Source: Tolypothrix sp. NIES-4075 (lineage in GTDB: Bacteria > Cyanobacteriota > Cyanobacteriia > Cyanobacteriales > Nostocaceae). From it: a DNA stretch of 64,000 bases. The notes below the pieces were generated by a model. It was not told the origin of the DNA, did not search any database, and saw only the letters and a program-made list of their open reading frames with translations. A program made the position numbers and the translations under genes. Shown one piece after another: positions 35,192-44,780 of this stretch (position 1 is the stretch's first letter; each line of letters opens with the position of its first letter). The stretch is taken from assembly GCF_002218085.1 (NCBI RefSeq), contig NZ_BDUC01000006.1:434001-498000 (forward strand), written 5' to 3'.

Positions 35192-36202
35192 TCAGTTGTC
35201 GCCAGTAGGTTGAGAATCTACCTTGCTGTTGTCGTTTTGTTGCGCTCGTAATTCAGCAAGTTGTCTGAGCGAATCGCTGATGCGACGCGATTTTGGTACT
35301 TCGCTTTTACCAGATGGCCAACCTTCACGCTGACGCAATCTGTTTCCATCTGTTTCTTCTGTTTGGTCGTGAAACAAAATTTGTTGCGTTGGGAAGGGTA
35401 AATCAATGCCGTTTTCTGTGAGCTTTTTCTTGATTGCAGATAGCACGCGATCGCGTGAGGTAAGATCGTCTGCACGACGTGGCGGATTAATCCACCAACG
35501 TGCGCGGATATTAACAGTACTTTCAGCTAAATCCATCACCAGCACGTCGGGAGCGGGGTCTTTCAAAACCTCCGCAACGCTATGCATTGCCTCCATAATT
35601 AACTGCTTTGCTCTGTCGATATCATCGCCGTAGCCAATACCCACATCGTACTGCAATCGGCGATTATCAAAGGCAGTATTTACGGTTATAGAATTGGTGA
35701 ACAGCTCCGAATTAGGAATGACAATCCGCCGACCATCGTAAGTTTTGATTGTTGTAGCGCGTGTCTGGATATTTTCGACTGTTCCCTCAAAGTTTTTAAA
35801 CACAATTTGGTCATCGATTTGAAACGGTTCGGTGAGCAGAATTAAAATGCCTGCTAAGAAATTTTGCAAAATATCGCGGAAGGCAAAACCAATTGCCACA
35901 CCGCTAATTCCTAATAATTGTATTAAATCTCCTGCTTTAAATGTAGGAATTACTATTGACAAAGCAACAAATAGACCCACCAAAATTGTTGTACCTTGTG
36001 CTAGCCGTCCGAGTACCATTCCCAAATTTCGGGCGTGACGACGGTTATGGGTCAAGCGTTTGACCACTTGCTTAATTGACCTAGCAACAAAAAAGAAGAT
36101 GACAAAGACGATTAACGCCAGCACGATATTGGGCAGCAGGACAATGAATGCATTAATCATTCCTTGAATTTTGTCTTTAACTGCGGATATATCTGCGTTC
36201 AT
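35192..36202 (-). CDS. Small-conductance mechanosensitive channel, MscS family
   Basis: 336 residues with three membrane helices (about 18-40, 65-88 and 90-120). The pore helix carries GISGVAIGFAFRDILQNFLAG, close to the MscS TM3 pattern. The beta domain (FQIDDQIVFKNFEGTVENI, TYDGRRIVIPNSELF) and the mixed C-terminal domain follow. The last 50 residues are a polar low-complexity tail. Channels of this type release solutes on hypo-osmotic shock. Confidence 0.92.
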   Translation of the reverse strand: MNADISAVKDKIQGMINAFIVLLPNIVLALIVFVIFFFVARSIKQVVKRLTHNRRHARNLGMVLGRLAQGTTILVGLFVALSIVIPTFKAGDLIQLLGISGVAIGFAFRDILQNFLAGILILLTEPFQIDDQIVFKNFEGTVENIQTRATTIKTYDGRRIVIPNSELFTNSITVNTAFDNRRLQYDVGIGYGDDIDRAKQLIMEAMHSVAEVLKDPAPDVLVMDLAESTVNIRARWWINPPRRADDLTSRDRVLSAIKKKLTENGIDLPFPTQQILFHDQTEETDGNRLRQREGWPSGKSEVPKSRRISDSLRQLAELRAQQNDNSKVDSQPTGDN

Positions 36203-36360
36203 ATTAATTGGTTATTTACCAGCATCGATGATAATATTAGTAGAAAGTTAGAAAATTTAACTCTACCTGAAGGAGCGTTAACAAAGTTTGGGGGTTTAAT
36301 TCCCCTGCCTCTACAGGCAGCAGGTTTTGTGTCGGGGTTAAATCCCCGTTACAAAACGTA

Positions 36361-36384
36361 ATTGCGAATTGCGAATTGCGAATT
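36361..36384. repeat. Tandem aattgcg repeat
   Basis: Three and a half 8-base units (attgcgaa) between mscS and the DUF389 gene. Confidence 0.7.
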
Positions 36385-36395
36385 GGTTTAATCAA

Positions 36396-37412
36396 TTAGT
36401 TTTTGTTGAATTCTTTCTTAGAGCTAGTTGATCCCATGACTTCTTCAACTTGGCTAACCTCAAATATTAGCTTAAAAGGTTGCCCCATTTCTTTTGCCAA
36501 AAAAGCTTCTAACAACCTCACCTGCTTGGGGGTAATAGGTTCTTTTGCCCGCACGCTTAATCTAACTTGTGGGGGATTGGTTAGCCAGTTAGTATCGCTT
36601 TTAAGCAAACTCAAGCGTTGAAAGGTCACGGTTCGGTTTAGCAATGCCTTTCTGACACTGCTTTCCAGCCGTGCTTGTCTGACTAACTCAGAAAAACTGA
36701 CGCTCAGAGGAATCAGTAAAACACCTGTTAAAGTCAGTGTCCAAATTAACGGTGTTCGTGCCCTTTTCAGTGGAGAATAGCCGACAATGAAAAACGTCAG
36801 CATACACGCTAAGGTAATGCCTAAGAGGTTGGTGAGGTAGAGTAAAGTTGCTCCCTGACTAAGTGACCAGTTTGCTTGGGACAACCCTAAACCTATAACA
36901 CAAACAGGTGGCATGAGAGCAACTGCGATCGCAGTTCCTGCTAAACTAGTAGAAATTTTGGGTTGCACCTTGGCGTAACCACTGATCGCACCAGCTACCA
37001 CCGCGATACCCAAATCTAGCAAAGTGGGTTTAGAACGAGATAGCACTTCACTACCAAAGTTGGAAATGCCAACTAGCCAACCCAAACTACAGGCGATCGC
37101 AACTGCCATCAGGGTTCCTATTACTAGCGCAATTATACCTTGACGAAACAACTTAATATTACCTGCTAAAGCACCAAAGGCTAACCCTCTAATTGGCAGC
37201 ATCAACGGTGCAATAATCATCGCACCGATGATGACAGCAGCGCTGTTGGTGAGTAATCCAAATGTAGCGATCGCACAAGAACTGACAATTAAAATCAAAT
37301 ACGTTGGGTTCGGGGTAGATTCCTCTAGAAAGTCTGTCTTTAGCTGCTCTACCTGGGTTGGTTCTAAGCTACGTTGCCTAAAGTTTCGGAAGCGATCGCC
37401 AATATCAAGCAT
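36396..37412 (-). CDS. DUF389 (TIGR00341-type) membrane protein
   Basis: 338 residues with about six membrane helices. The family core is plain: SSCAIATFGLLTNSAAVIIG, AMIIAPLMLPIRGL, AGAISGYAKVQPKIS and ALMPPVCVIGLGL. The C-terminal 100 residues are soluble. Function unknown; proteins of this family are often near ion transporters, and here a CPA1 antiporter is divergently transcribed 121 bases away. Confidence 0.85.
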   Translation of the reverse strand: MLDIGDRFRNFRQRSLEPTQVEQLKTDFLEESTPNPTYLILIVSSCAIATFGLLTNSAAVIIGAMIIAPLMLPIRGLAFGALAGNIKLFRQGIIALVIGTLMAVAIACSLGWLVGISNFGSEVLSRSKPTLLDLGIAVVAGAISGYAKVQPKISTSLAGTAIAVALMPPVCVIGLGLSQANWSLSQGATLLYLTNLLGITLACMLTFFIVGYSPLKRARTPLIWTLTLTGVLLIPLSVSFSELVRQARLESSVRKALLNRTVTFQRLSLLKSDTNWLTNPPQVRLSVRAKEPITPKQVRLLEAFLAKEMGQPFKLIFEVSQVEEVMGSTSSKKEFNKN

Positions 37413-37533
37413 TGCACTTTCCTAAAATTCTTACTTTACCTTTAATCTTTTAATTACAATCTCGTCCCTTGGGAGGTTTTATATAACAATAATTTGATTA
37501 AAATTAACGCAGAAGTTTAAGGGTAATTTTCAC

Positions 37534-39087
37534 ATGGCGATTGAATCAGCAATTGGAGAAGCCGCAATTGAAGAAAATCTCAAGCAATTTCTTCTAGTAC
37601 TTTCGGTTTCTCTGAGTGTGGCAACGCTACCACAGATATTTAGCTGGTTTCGTCATATTCCCTACACTTTACTGTTAGTGATTGTCGGGTTAATGCTGGC
37701 ACTGGTAGATGTCAGATTGGTGTACCTCTCCCCTGGCTTAATTTTGTCGATTTTTCTACCTCCCTTGTTGTTTGAAGCTGCCTGGAACTTAAAATGGGCA
37801 GACTTAAAGCGGGATTTAGTGCCAATTTGTTTGTATGCGGTAATGGGAGTAGTAATTTCCATTGCCGGAGTTGCGTTTGGGTTAAATCAATTTGCCGGAA
37901 TTTCTCTGACAAGCGCTTTGCTAATTGGAGCTTGCCTTTCAGCTACTGACCCGGTTTCAGTCACGGCATTATTCCGGGAATTGGGAACAGAAAAACGGCT
38001 CTCAACTTTGATGGAAGGCGAGAGTTTATTTAATGATGGCATGGCAGTGGTTGCCTTTGGTTTTTTAATGGCGCTGTCGTTGGGAACCGCTGAATGGGGA
38101 TTCCAACCAATTTTGGTACAGTTTTTTACAGTTGTCGGTATCGGTGTAGCGGTGGGAGCTTTAATTGGGTTTGGCATCTCTTACCTAACTCAGCGCTTCG
38201 ATTTGCCGTTGGTAGAGCAGTCATTAACTTTGGTTTCCGCTTACGGTACTTACCTCATAACTGAGGATTTGGGCGGTTCTGGAGTCATTGGAGTCGTTAC
38301 TTGTGGTTTGATTTTGGGTAACTTTGGCTCTCGCATTGGTATGAACCCGCGTACACGAGTGATTGTGACTGAATTTTGGGAGTTTTTGGCATTTTTTGTC
38401 AATTCGATTGTTTTTTTGCTGATTGGTGACCAGATACAGTTTGCGATTTTGAGAGAAAACTTGGGTGCGATCGCCATCACAGTTGCAGCGATGATTTTGA
38501 CACGAGCGATCGCTATTTACGCACTCGGCTTTGTCAGCAATCGTCTCGCTAACTCGAAAATTAGCTTATCAAAGCAAACGGTGCTTTGCTGGGGTGGGTT
38601 GCGGGGTGCTGTTTCCATTGCTTTGGCATTAAGCGTGTCAGCCAGTTTACCAAATCGCCAAGCATTGATTGCTACGGTCTTTGGCGGAGTATTGTTTACC
38701 CTGCTCGTACAGGGATTGACCATCCAACCTTTGTTAAAAAAGTTGCAATTACTCGGCGATGGACCCCTGCGTCAGCAATATTTAGAGGTAATTGCCCGCC
38801 AAACTGCCCTCAATCGAGTACTGGAACACTTAGAAAAACTTGAGCAGCGTCCTGGGATTGAGCCAGAGTTTTGCGACTACCAGAAAGCGCTGATTAGAGG
38901 AGAACTTGACCGTCTGCAAGTAGAAATTGAGAAATTACAGGATGAGTATCCGAATATGCGGGACTTTACACTTGAGCAACTGCGCTCAGAACTGCTGGCA
39001 ATTGAAGCAGATACTTATGCTGAATTTGTCCGCTCAGGTCGATTGAATCGCGAACTTGCACCTTCTCTGCAACAGCTTATCGATTGA
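37534..39087 (+). CDS. CPA1-family Na+/H+ antiporter (NhaP type)
   Basis: 517 residues with 12 or more membrane helices to about residue 415. Hallmarks are SATDPVSVTALFRELG (ion-site Asp), MEGESLFNDGMAVV (the paired Asn-Asp) and CWGGLRGAVSIALALS. A C-terminal soluble helical tail of about 100 residues (EHLEKLEQRP onward) is likely regulatory. It probably exports Na+ in exchange for protons. Confidence 0.93.
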   Translation: MAIESAIGEAAIEENLKQFLLVLSVSLSVATLPQIFSWFRHIPYTLLLVIVGLMLALVDVRLVYLSPGLILSIFLPPLLFEAAWNLKWADLKRDLVPICLYAVMGVVISIAGVAFGLNQFAGISLTSALLIGACLSATDPVSVTALFRELGTEKRLSTLMEGESLFNDGMAVVAFGFLMALSLGTAEWGFQPILVQFFTVVGIGVAVGALIGFGISYLTQRFDLPLVEQSLTLVSAYGTYLITEDLGGSGVIGVVTCGLILGNFGSRIGMNPRTRVIVTEFWEFLAFFVNSIVFLLIGDQIQFAILRENLGAIAITVAAMILTRAIAIYALGFVSNRLANSKISLSKQTVLCWGGLRGAVSIALALSVSASLPNRQALIATVFGGVLFTLLVQGLTIQPLLKKLQLLGDGPLRQQYLEVIARQTALNRVLEHLEKLEQRPGIEPEFCDYQKALIRGELDRLQVEIEKLQDEYPNMRDFTLEQLRSELLAIEADTYAEFVRSGRLNRELAPSLQQLID

Positions 39088-39563
39088 CACTTTCCTTTTT
39101 ATCGGCAAAGTCGCGATCGCATATAGACTAAACGGAGTTAAGGTATTCGGAAAAAATTTGGAAATTTTTCGGACACCCCTGAGCGGATGTACCTCACAAT
39201 TTCCCGACTATCCATCCCCACTCTTTAACAGGGATGGGGAATTCCGTCGAATTAATTAATTTTGATGGTGTTAACTATAGGGCAAAAGTGCGAGCGATCG
39301 CAACCCATGCTCACCTGAAACTCAAACGAGTACAGCAGATGTTGGTTGGGAGGAGGGGGAGAGGAGGAAAGGGGGAGTGTTGAATATTTAGGACTTACGC
39401 AAAAATCTCTTAAATCCTTTATTCTCTGTGAACTCTGCGTCGCGCCAGTTGCTTCAAGTCGGGGAACCCGCCCAACGCACTGGCTTCTCTGCGGTTCGTT
39501 TTTTCATAATTTTGCGTAAGTCCTAATATTGAAACTTCAGCCTCAGAACATGACTGTTGACTC
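39088..39563. other. Spacer containing the MITE
   Basis: Besides the MITE there is a G-rich low-complexity tract at 39346-39378. No coding frame is convincing. Confidence 0.4.
39389..39525. mobile_element. 137-base MITE with perfect 16-base terminal repeats
   Basis: taggacttacgcaaaa (39389-39404) recurs exactly inverted at 39510-39525. The flanks gaatatt and atattgaa give a probable atatt target duplication. The interior carries ctctgcg and gcgccagttgcttcaag-type dispersed repeat sequence and has no coding frame. It sits in the spacer between the antiporter and the ARPP-2-like pseudogene. Confidence 0.8.
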
Positions 39564-40272
39564 TTGACTCTTAATGCTTTATCTCACGGACTTGGTTGCC
39601 GCTTTGAAAGTTCTTTTAGTGGACATTATATTCCCGGATTAGAAGATGCTTTGCGTGTATTTGAAATTCATGAAACACAAGTTGGGGTGTTGGTGTTTAT
39701 TGCCGAAGCTTTTACTTCTGCTTTTATAGTTTCGACACCCCAACACTACCGTGTTTTACACACCAGCTTGCTAGAGGATTTCTACGGTTTACTTTACGAT
39801 ACGACTTTCATGGTGGATCTATCTGTCGATGAGTCGAAAATTAATAGTTTGGCTGATTTGAGAAGTGAAAGAAGCGCAAATGCGATCCGATTGGGGATCG
39901 TTTCAGGGTTTCATGGCATTTGGGTGGGTGGAAAACTTACTGCGCTCTCAGATAGTTTACACTTTTAGACAGTTCCAAATGCAACAGTTTATCACAAACC
40001 TGAATCCTAAGGGAGAAAATCATATTGGGGAAGCGATCGTCCGGGAAAATGGAGAGATAGAATATCTTAAAACTTACCGTCACTTCAGCTGCACAAACCC
40101 GTCGAGTTTACTTACGAGCGTCAGTTAGCTGAACATAACACAGAACTTAGATACTACCGCTAACGCACTTTCCTGCACTGGTGAGGAGTTAATGTCTTGG
40201 ATGGAAAAAGTTGGTTTTGGATATTTACTAAATCAACAGATACCGGATGCTGCACGCAAAGCGATAAAGTAG
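39564..40272 (+). pseudogene. Decayed ARPP-2-like protein gene
   Basis: One protein is spread over several frames. The first frame reads SHGLGCRFESSFSGHYIPG through VDESKINSLADLR. A second frame (39865-40128) begins with EAQMRSDWGSFQGFM and runs to ENGEIEYLKTYR. A third (near 40085-40135) gives SAAQTRRVYL, and a last frame reads TANALSCTGEELMSWMEK and ends in ARKAIK and TAG at 40272. The N-terminal half is missing. From memory it resembles cyanobacterial proteins annotated with an ARPP-2 domain; family assignment is moderate, decay is certain. Confidence 0.65.
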
Positions 40273-40284
40273 GATGGGATAAAA

Positions 40285-41064
40285 GTGAAATTGCGACCAA
40301 GAGATAATTTAGAGCGATCGTGGATTGTACGCTTTGGAGCTGCTATGCTGCTTTTTGGTCAAGTTTGGCTGCATTTACTTCAAGGAAAAATGCACAGCCG
40401 TCATATTATGGAACATATGGTAAAAGCAGGACCTGCTTCTATCTTTCCAGTGTTGCTGGTAAGTGGTTTTGCCGGGATGATTTTTACTATTCAGACGGCA
40501 AAAGAATTAGTGCAATTCGGTGCGGTAAATGCTGTCGGTGGTGCTTTTGCTTTAGCTTTCTGCCGAGAATTAGCTCCTATTTTAACAGGTTGTGTAATTG
40601 CCGGACAAGTCGGTTCTGCTTTTGCCGCAGAAATAGGTGCAATGCGAGTCACAGAGCAAATTGATGCACTTTATATGCTGAGAACCGATCCAATAGATTA
40701 TTTAGTTCTTCCCAGAGTCATTGCTTGCTGTTTAATGGTACCCTTATTAACAATTTTTGCCTTAGTTATGGGGGTAACTGCCGGAGCTTTTGCCGCCTTC
40801 CAATTTTATCAGATAGATCCCCAAACATTTTTAGATTCAGTTAGAAGTTTTTTAGAACCGTCAGATTTGGTGATTATTGTGCTAAAAGGATTTCTCTTTG
40901 GTTCAATGATTGCTGTCCTGGGTTGTAGTTGGGGACTAACTACCAAAGGAGGAGTAAAACAAGTAGGAGAATCAGCAACAGCGGCAGTTGTTACTACTTG
41001 GGTATCAATTTTTGTGATTGACTTTGTTTTATCTTTGCTGCTATTTGACAAACCTATATTTTAG
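40285..41064 (+). CDS. MlaE-family lipid ABC transporter permease
   Basis: 259 residues with five to six membrane helices. The family pattern is FTIQTAKELVQFGAVNAVGG, then RELAPILTGCVIAGQVGSAFAAEIG, and MRVTEQIDALYMLRTDPI. It is homologous to plant TGD1 and bacterial MlaE, which move phospholipids between membranes with an ATPase and an MCE-domain protein. Neither partner is adjacent, so they are elsewhere. The start is a GTG at 40285. Confidence 0.9.
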   Translation: MKLRPRDNLERSWIVRFGAAMLLFGQVWLHLLQGKMHSRHIMEHMVKAGPASIFPVLLVSGFAGMIFTIQTAKELVQFGAVNAVGGAFALAFCRELAPILTGCVIAGQVGSAFAAEIGAMRVTEQIDALYMLRTDPIDYLVLPRVIACCLMVPLLTIFALVMGVTAGAFAAFQFYQIDPQTFLDSVRSFLEPSDLVIIVLKGFLFGSMIAVLGCSWGLTTKGGVKQVGESATAAVVTTWVSIFVIDFVLSLLLFDKPIF

Positions 41065-41082
41065 GCGATAACTTTGTAGTGA

Positions 41083-41123
41083 GGACTTTAGTCCTCATAA
41101 AATTAAGGACTAAAGTCCTTAGT
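41083..41123. repeat. Tandem hairpin repeat aggactttagtcct
   Basis: Two hairpins in a row, gaggac/gtcctc and aaggac/gtcctt, around short ttta or taaa loops; REP-like spacer repeat past the permease gene. Confidence 0.65.
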
Positions 41124-41166
41124 ACGAATAATTTTTATTATAAATAATTCATATTTCCTAAAAAAT

Positions 41167-41192
41167 AACACTCCAAAAAAGGAGTGTTTTAA
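41167..41192. terminator. Terminator between permease and ychF
   Basis: aacactcc and ggagtgtt form an 8-base stem with a loop of six A; T-rich on the plus side and A-rich before it, so it can serve both converging genes. Confidence 0.75.
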
Positions 41193-41219
41193 CAAAAAAC
41201 TTAATTTATAATACTCGTC

Positions 41220-42311
41220 CTACACATTAAAGCGGAATAACATCACATCTCCTTCTTGGACAATATACTCTTTCCCCTCACTTCTAACTAATCCTTTTTC
41301 CTTTGCCGCAGTCATGGAACCAGTCGTCACCAAATCATTGTAAGCAACAGTTTCAGCGCGAATAAATCCCCTTTCAAAATCGGTGTGAATCACCCCAGCA
41401 GCTTGAGGTGCAGACATTCCAGCATGAATTGTCCAAGCGCGGGTTTCTTTTTCACCAGAGGTGAAATAAGTCCTTAAACCTAAAAGCGCGTAAGTTGCAC
41501 GAATCAAAGATTTTAAACCACCTTCTTCCACACCCAAAGATGCAAGAAAATCAGCTTTATCTTCTTGTGGTAACTCAATCAGTTCTGATTCTACTTGAGC
41601 CGAAACTACGACAACTTGAGCATTTTCTTGGCTGGCAATTTCGCGGACTTTTTCCACAAAATCATTTCCACTTGCCAAATCATCTTCTGAGACATTAGCC
41701 GCATAAATAATCGGTTTACTTGTGAGAAGTCCCAGCCCTTTAATTATCTCGCTTTCTTCTTCGGTCAAATCAAATTGTCGGACTGATTTACCTTCATTTA
41801 ATGTTGCTGCTAATTTTTCTAAGAGTGCTAATTCTAACTGCCCTTCCTTATTAGTACGCGCTAGTTTGCGAGTGCGTTCAATACGTCGTTCAATTTGTGA
41901 CAAATCAGCTAAACCGAGTTCTAAATTGATGATTTCAATATCCCGCACCGGATCTACAGAACCGGCAACGTGGATAATATCATCATTCTCAAAACAGCGC
42001 ACTACATGCACGATCGCATCCACTTCTCGAATGTGTGAGAGAAATTGATTTCCCATTCCCTCACCCTTACTTGCACCTTTAATTAAACCGGCTATATCGA
42101 CAAATTCCACCTGAGCCGGGACAATCTTTTTAGCGGCAGAAATCTTTGCCAATACATTTAAACGTTCATCTGGCACAGAAACAATGCCGACATTCGGGTC
42201 TTTGGTACAAAAAGGGAAATTAGCAGCTTCAGCCTTGGCATTTTCCACCAAAGCGTTAAACAAAGTAGATTTTCCCACGTTGGGAAGTCCAACAATTCCG
42301 GCTCTTAGCAT
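41220..42311 (-). CDS. ychF: YchF/OLA1-type ATPase
   Basis: 363 residues. Obg-like P-loop protein binding ATP rather than GTP. Motifs: GLPNVGKSTLFNAL, NFPFCTKDPNVG, DIAGLIKGASKGEGMGNQF, the altered G4 (NVSED near YAANVSEDD), and the C-terminal TGS domain (RAWTIHAGMSAPQAAGVIH). Associated with ribosomes and stress control in bacteria. Upstream is a cggagg/cctccg hairpin at 42351-42367. Confidence 0.95.
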   Translation of the reverse strand: MLRAGIVGLPNVGKSTLFNALVENAKAEAANFPFCTKDPNVGIVSVPDERLNVLAKISAAKKIVPAQVEFVDIAGLIKGASKGEGMGNQFLSHIREVDAIVHVVRCFENDDIIHVAGSVDPVRDIEIINLELGLADLSQIERRIERTRKLARTNKEGQLELALLEKLAATLNEGKSVRQFDLTEEESEIIKGLGLLTSKPIIYAANVSEDDLASGNDFVEKVREIASQENAQVVVVSAQVESELIELPQEDKADFLASLGVEEGGLKSLIRATYALLGLRTYFTSGEKETRAWTIHAGMSAPQAAGVIHTDFERGFIRAETVAYNDLVTTGSMTAAKEKGLVRSEGKEYIVQEGDVMLFRFNV

Positions 42312-42427
42312 TTTGGATTTTAGATTTTGGATTTTGCGAAAAGTTTGATCGGAGGAAACCTCCGCTCAAAGCTTTTAAAGACGGATTAAAGTCCAATCAC
42401 TATCTTACAAACTACCAAGAATTAGTT

Positions 42428-42625
42428 TTAAACTGGTTCAGGAATTGTTTGGGGAATTGGACTGGGAACCGTCTGGGGAATCGGAGTGGGTACTGGTTCC
42501 GGTATCGGAGTGGGAATCGTTGGTTGGGGACTAGGTGCGGGATTAGGTGCGGGACTAGGTAGCGGATTTGTTTCCGGAGTGGGAATCTGTGGTTCGGGTA
42601 TAGAAATAGCGGTGGGATTAATCAT
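42428..42625 (-). CDS. Possible proline-rich small protein
   Basis: A 65-residue frame made almost entirely of P(I/T)P-type repeats (ETNPLPSPAPNPAPSP, PIPEPVPTPIPQT). No signal peptide or ribosome site is seen. It could be a real disordered protein or just a repeat tract open by composition; the opposite strand reads as an equally open Gly-rich frame. Confidence 0.25.
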   Translation of the reverse strand: MINPTAISIPEPQIPTPETNPLPSPAPNPAPSPQPTIPTPIPEPVPTPIPQTVPSPIPQTIPEPV

Positions 42626-42805
42626 GATAAGTCTAATTAAATTATTCAACTTTCCCAACCTAGATGACAAGCAATACTGCCGACATCCTCCAAAAGGCTA
42701 CACCCAAGGGAAGGGGGAGAGGGGGACAAGGGGGACAAGGAGGAGAAATATTTCTTCTTTCTTACCGATTACCGATTACCGATTACCCATGCCCAATGCC
42801 CAAAA

Positions 42806-44326
42806 ATGCTGAATCAAAACCAAACACCTTTAGTAGATGCTTTAAAAGCTAATGCAGCGCGTCCTCACGCGGCTTTTTACACCCCAGGACACAAGCGAGG
42901 ACGAGGAATTTCACCACGTTTAACTGATTTAGTTGGTGAAGCTGTATTTCGCGCTGATTTAACTGAGTTATCAGAGTTAGATAATTTGTTTGCACCCCAA
43001 GGAGTGATTCAACAAGCGCAACAATTAGCGGCTGAGGCTTTTGGTGCTTCACAAACATACTTTCTTGTCAATGGCTCTACCTGTGGAATTGAGGCGGCAA
43101 TTCTCGCGACTTGTGGTATGGGCGATAAAATTATTTTGCCGCGAAATGTGCATTCTTCTGTGGTAGCAGGTTTAATTCTTTCTGGTGCGATGCCGATTTT
43201 TGTTAATCCTGAATATGACTTAGTTTTAGATATTGCTCACAGTATCACGCCTGCATCTGTGCAAGCAGCATTGAAACAGCATCCGGATGCGAAAGCGGTG
43301 ATGATAGTTTATCCAACATATTACGGCGTTTGTGGAGATGTGGAAGCGATCGCTCGCATTACCCACCAATACAATATCCCTTTACTGGTAGACGAAGCAC
43401 ACGGCGCACACTTCGCATTTCATCCCCAATTGCCGATCGCAGCTTTAGCCGCAGGTGCAGATTTAAGCGTACAATCTATCCATAAAACACTTGGGGCGAT
43501 GACTCAAGCATCGATGTTGCATGTTCAGGGGTTGAGGATAGATAGCGATCGCCTAAATAAAGCTTTGCAATTAGTACAATCCACCAGTCCTAGTTACATA
43601 CTTCTTGCTTCTTTAGATGCAGCACGTCAGCAAATGGCTTTGCATGGCTTTGAGTTAATGTCCCGCACCTTACAACTTGCAGATGAAGCCACAACTAGAA
43701 TCAGCCAAATTCCCGGATTATCAATTTTAGAAATCTCCCCCAGCTCCCCCTGCCCCCCCTGCCCCCCTGCTCCCCTGCTCCCCCTCCCCCCCTCCTCCTT
43801 CGTAGCTTTAGACAAAACTCGCTTAACTATCACGGTTTCCGGCTTAGGTTTAACTGGCTTTGAAGCTGAGGAAATTGTTGATGAGCTAGGTGTGACAGCA
43901 GAATTTGCAACCTTGCAAAATCTCACCTTTATTATCAGCTTGGGTAACACACAAGCTGATATTGAGCAATTGGTGCAAGGTTTCATCACTCTTACCAATC
44001 ACCGCATCAAAAAAGAGAAAAATGACTTGAAATTGCCTAAGCTTATGTGGGATGATTTGATTACTGTGGGTAATTGTGTGCGTATGTCGCCTAGAGAAGC
44101 TTTTTTTGCTGAAAGTGAAACATTACCCATCCAAGAAACTACAGAAAGGATTTGTGCCGAAATTGTCTGCCCTTATCCTCCGGGAATTCCGATTTTAATG
44201 CCGGGAGAAGTCATTAGCCAAACAGCTTTAGAGTATTTGCAACAGATTCAGTTAATAGGTGGATTTATCAGCGGTTGTGCGGATGCTAGCCTAAATACAC
44301 TTAAGGTTGTCAAGACTAAACTTTAG
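42806..44326 (+). CDS. Orn/Lys/Arg decarboxylase family enzyme
   Basis: 506 residues, PLP-dependent fold type I. Motifs: FYTPGHKRGRG near the N-terminus, LFAPQGVIQQAQ, NGSTCGIEAAILA, LVDEAHGAHFAFHP (cofactor Asp and following His) and SVQSIHKTLGAMTQ with the PLP lysine. The C-terminal domain includes CPYPPGIPILMPGE. This smaller class resembles Bacillus SpeA-type arginine decarboxylases, giving agmatine, but substrate is inferred. A Pro/Ser/Leu-rich insert encoded by a C-rich tract (43737-43800) lies between the two domains. Confidence 0.88.
   Translation: MLNQNQTPLVDALKANAARPHAAFYTPGHKRGRGISPRLTDLVGEAVFRADLTELSELDNLFAPQGVIQQAQQLAAEAFGASQTYFLVNGSTCGIEAAILATCGMGDKIILPRNVHSSVVAGLILSGAMPIFVNPEYDLVLDIAHSITPASVQAALKQHPDAKAVMIVYPTYYGVCGDVEAIARITHQYNIPLLVDEAHGAHFAFHPQLPIAALAAGADLSVQSIHKTLGAMTQASMLHVQGLRIDSDRLNKALQLVQSTSPSYILLASLDAARQQMALHGFELMSRTLQLADEATTRISQIPGLSILEISPSSPCPPCPPAPLLPLPPSSFVALDKTRLTITVSGLGLTGFEAEEIVDELGVTAEFATLQNLTFIISLGNTQADIEQLVQGFITLTNHRIKKEKNDLKLPKLMWDDLITVGNCVRMSPREAFFAESETLPIQETTERICAEIVCPYPPGIPILMPGEVISQTALEYLQQIQLIGGFISGCADASLNTLKVVKTKL
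43737..43800 (+). repeat. C-rich low-complexity insert inside the decarboxylase gene
   Basis: Runs of cccc with scattered t and g encode an in-frame Pro/Cys/Leu/Ser stretch (SPCPPCPPAPLLPLPP). It resembles the G- and C-rich tracts seen in spacers, for example 42713-42745, and not the surrounding coding sequence. Confidence 0.8.
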
Positions 44327-44389
44327 TCAATTTCAACTACGCTTAACGTCTAAGTCTATTGGGGGCAGATAACTGTGTTAAAAAGCATT

Positions 44390-44770
44390 TTAGCGCGTGT
44401 AAGGTTGTTCCGTCACAAGTCCAGGCACAACCCGATAATGCTTAAGATTAAAAGTGCAGAGTGTTGCACCATGTCCAACAGCACAAGCAGCAATCAGAGC
44501 ATCAAGCAACCCCAAGCTATTTGACAGGTGATACATTGTGAAATCTGATAAAGCACGAGCGCAGTCAGCCTCAGTAGCCCATACTATGGGCAAAGGAGCA
44601 ACGAGCTTTAGGGCATTGCGAACCTGTTGCATGTTCTGAGCATCTTGGATAAGTTCCATGACAACGAAGCCAGGAACACTTGGTATTTCTGGCAAACTGG
44701 CAAACCATGCGATCGCCGGAGCATGACCACGCTAAATATCAATTAAAATATCGGTATCCAACAAATACAT
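44390..44770 (-). pseudogene. vapC: VapC-type PIN toxin with one nonsense codon
   Basis: From the ATG at 44770 the frame reads MYLLDTDILIDI, then TAG (44732-44734, codon 13), and then without any shift RGHAPAIAWFASLPEIPSV to the stop at 44390. The PIN acidic residues remain (Asp5, Glu in VVMELIQD, Asp in LGLLDALIAA). The family usually has Gln or Leu before RG, and CAG to TAG would explain the stop. Translation from downstream would lose the first catalytic Asp. The intact antitoxin ends 10 bases upstream. Confidence 0.85.
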
Positions 44771-44780
44771 TACTTGGTTC

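Noticed and set aside
39428..39480. GC-rich gcgccagttgcttcaagtc stretch looking like a tRNA arm
   Set aside because: It cannot be folded into a cloverleaf, has no anticodon arm, and is a dispersed Nostocales repeat within the MITE.
42486..42812. Open Gly-rich plus-strand frame
   Set aside because: It is the complement of a P(I/T)P-type repeat tract and runs into a purine-rich spacer tract; composition alone keeps it open and no ribosome site is seen.
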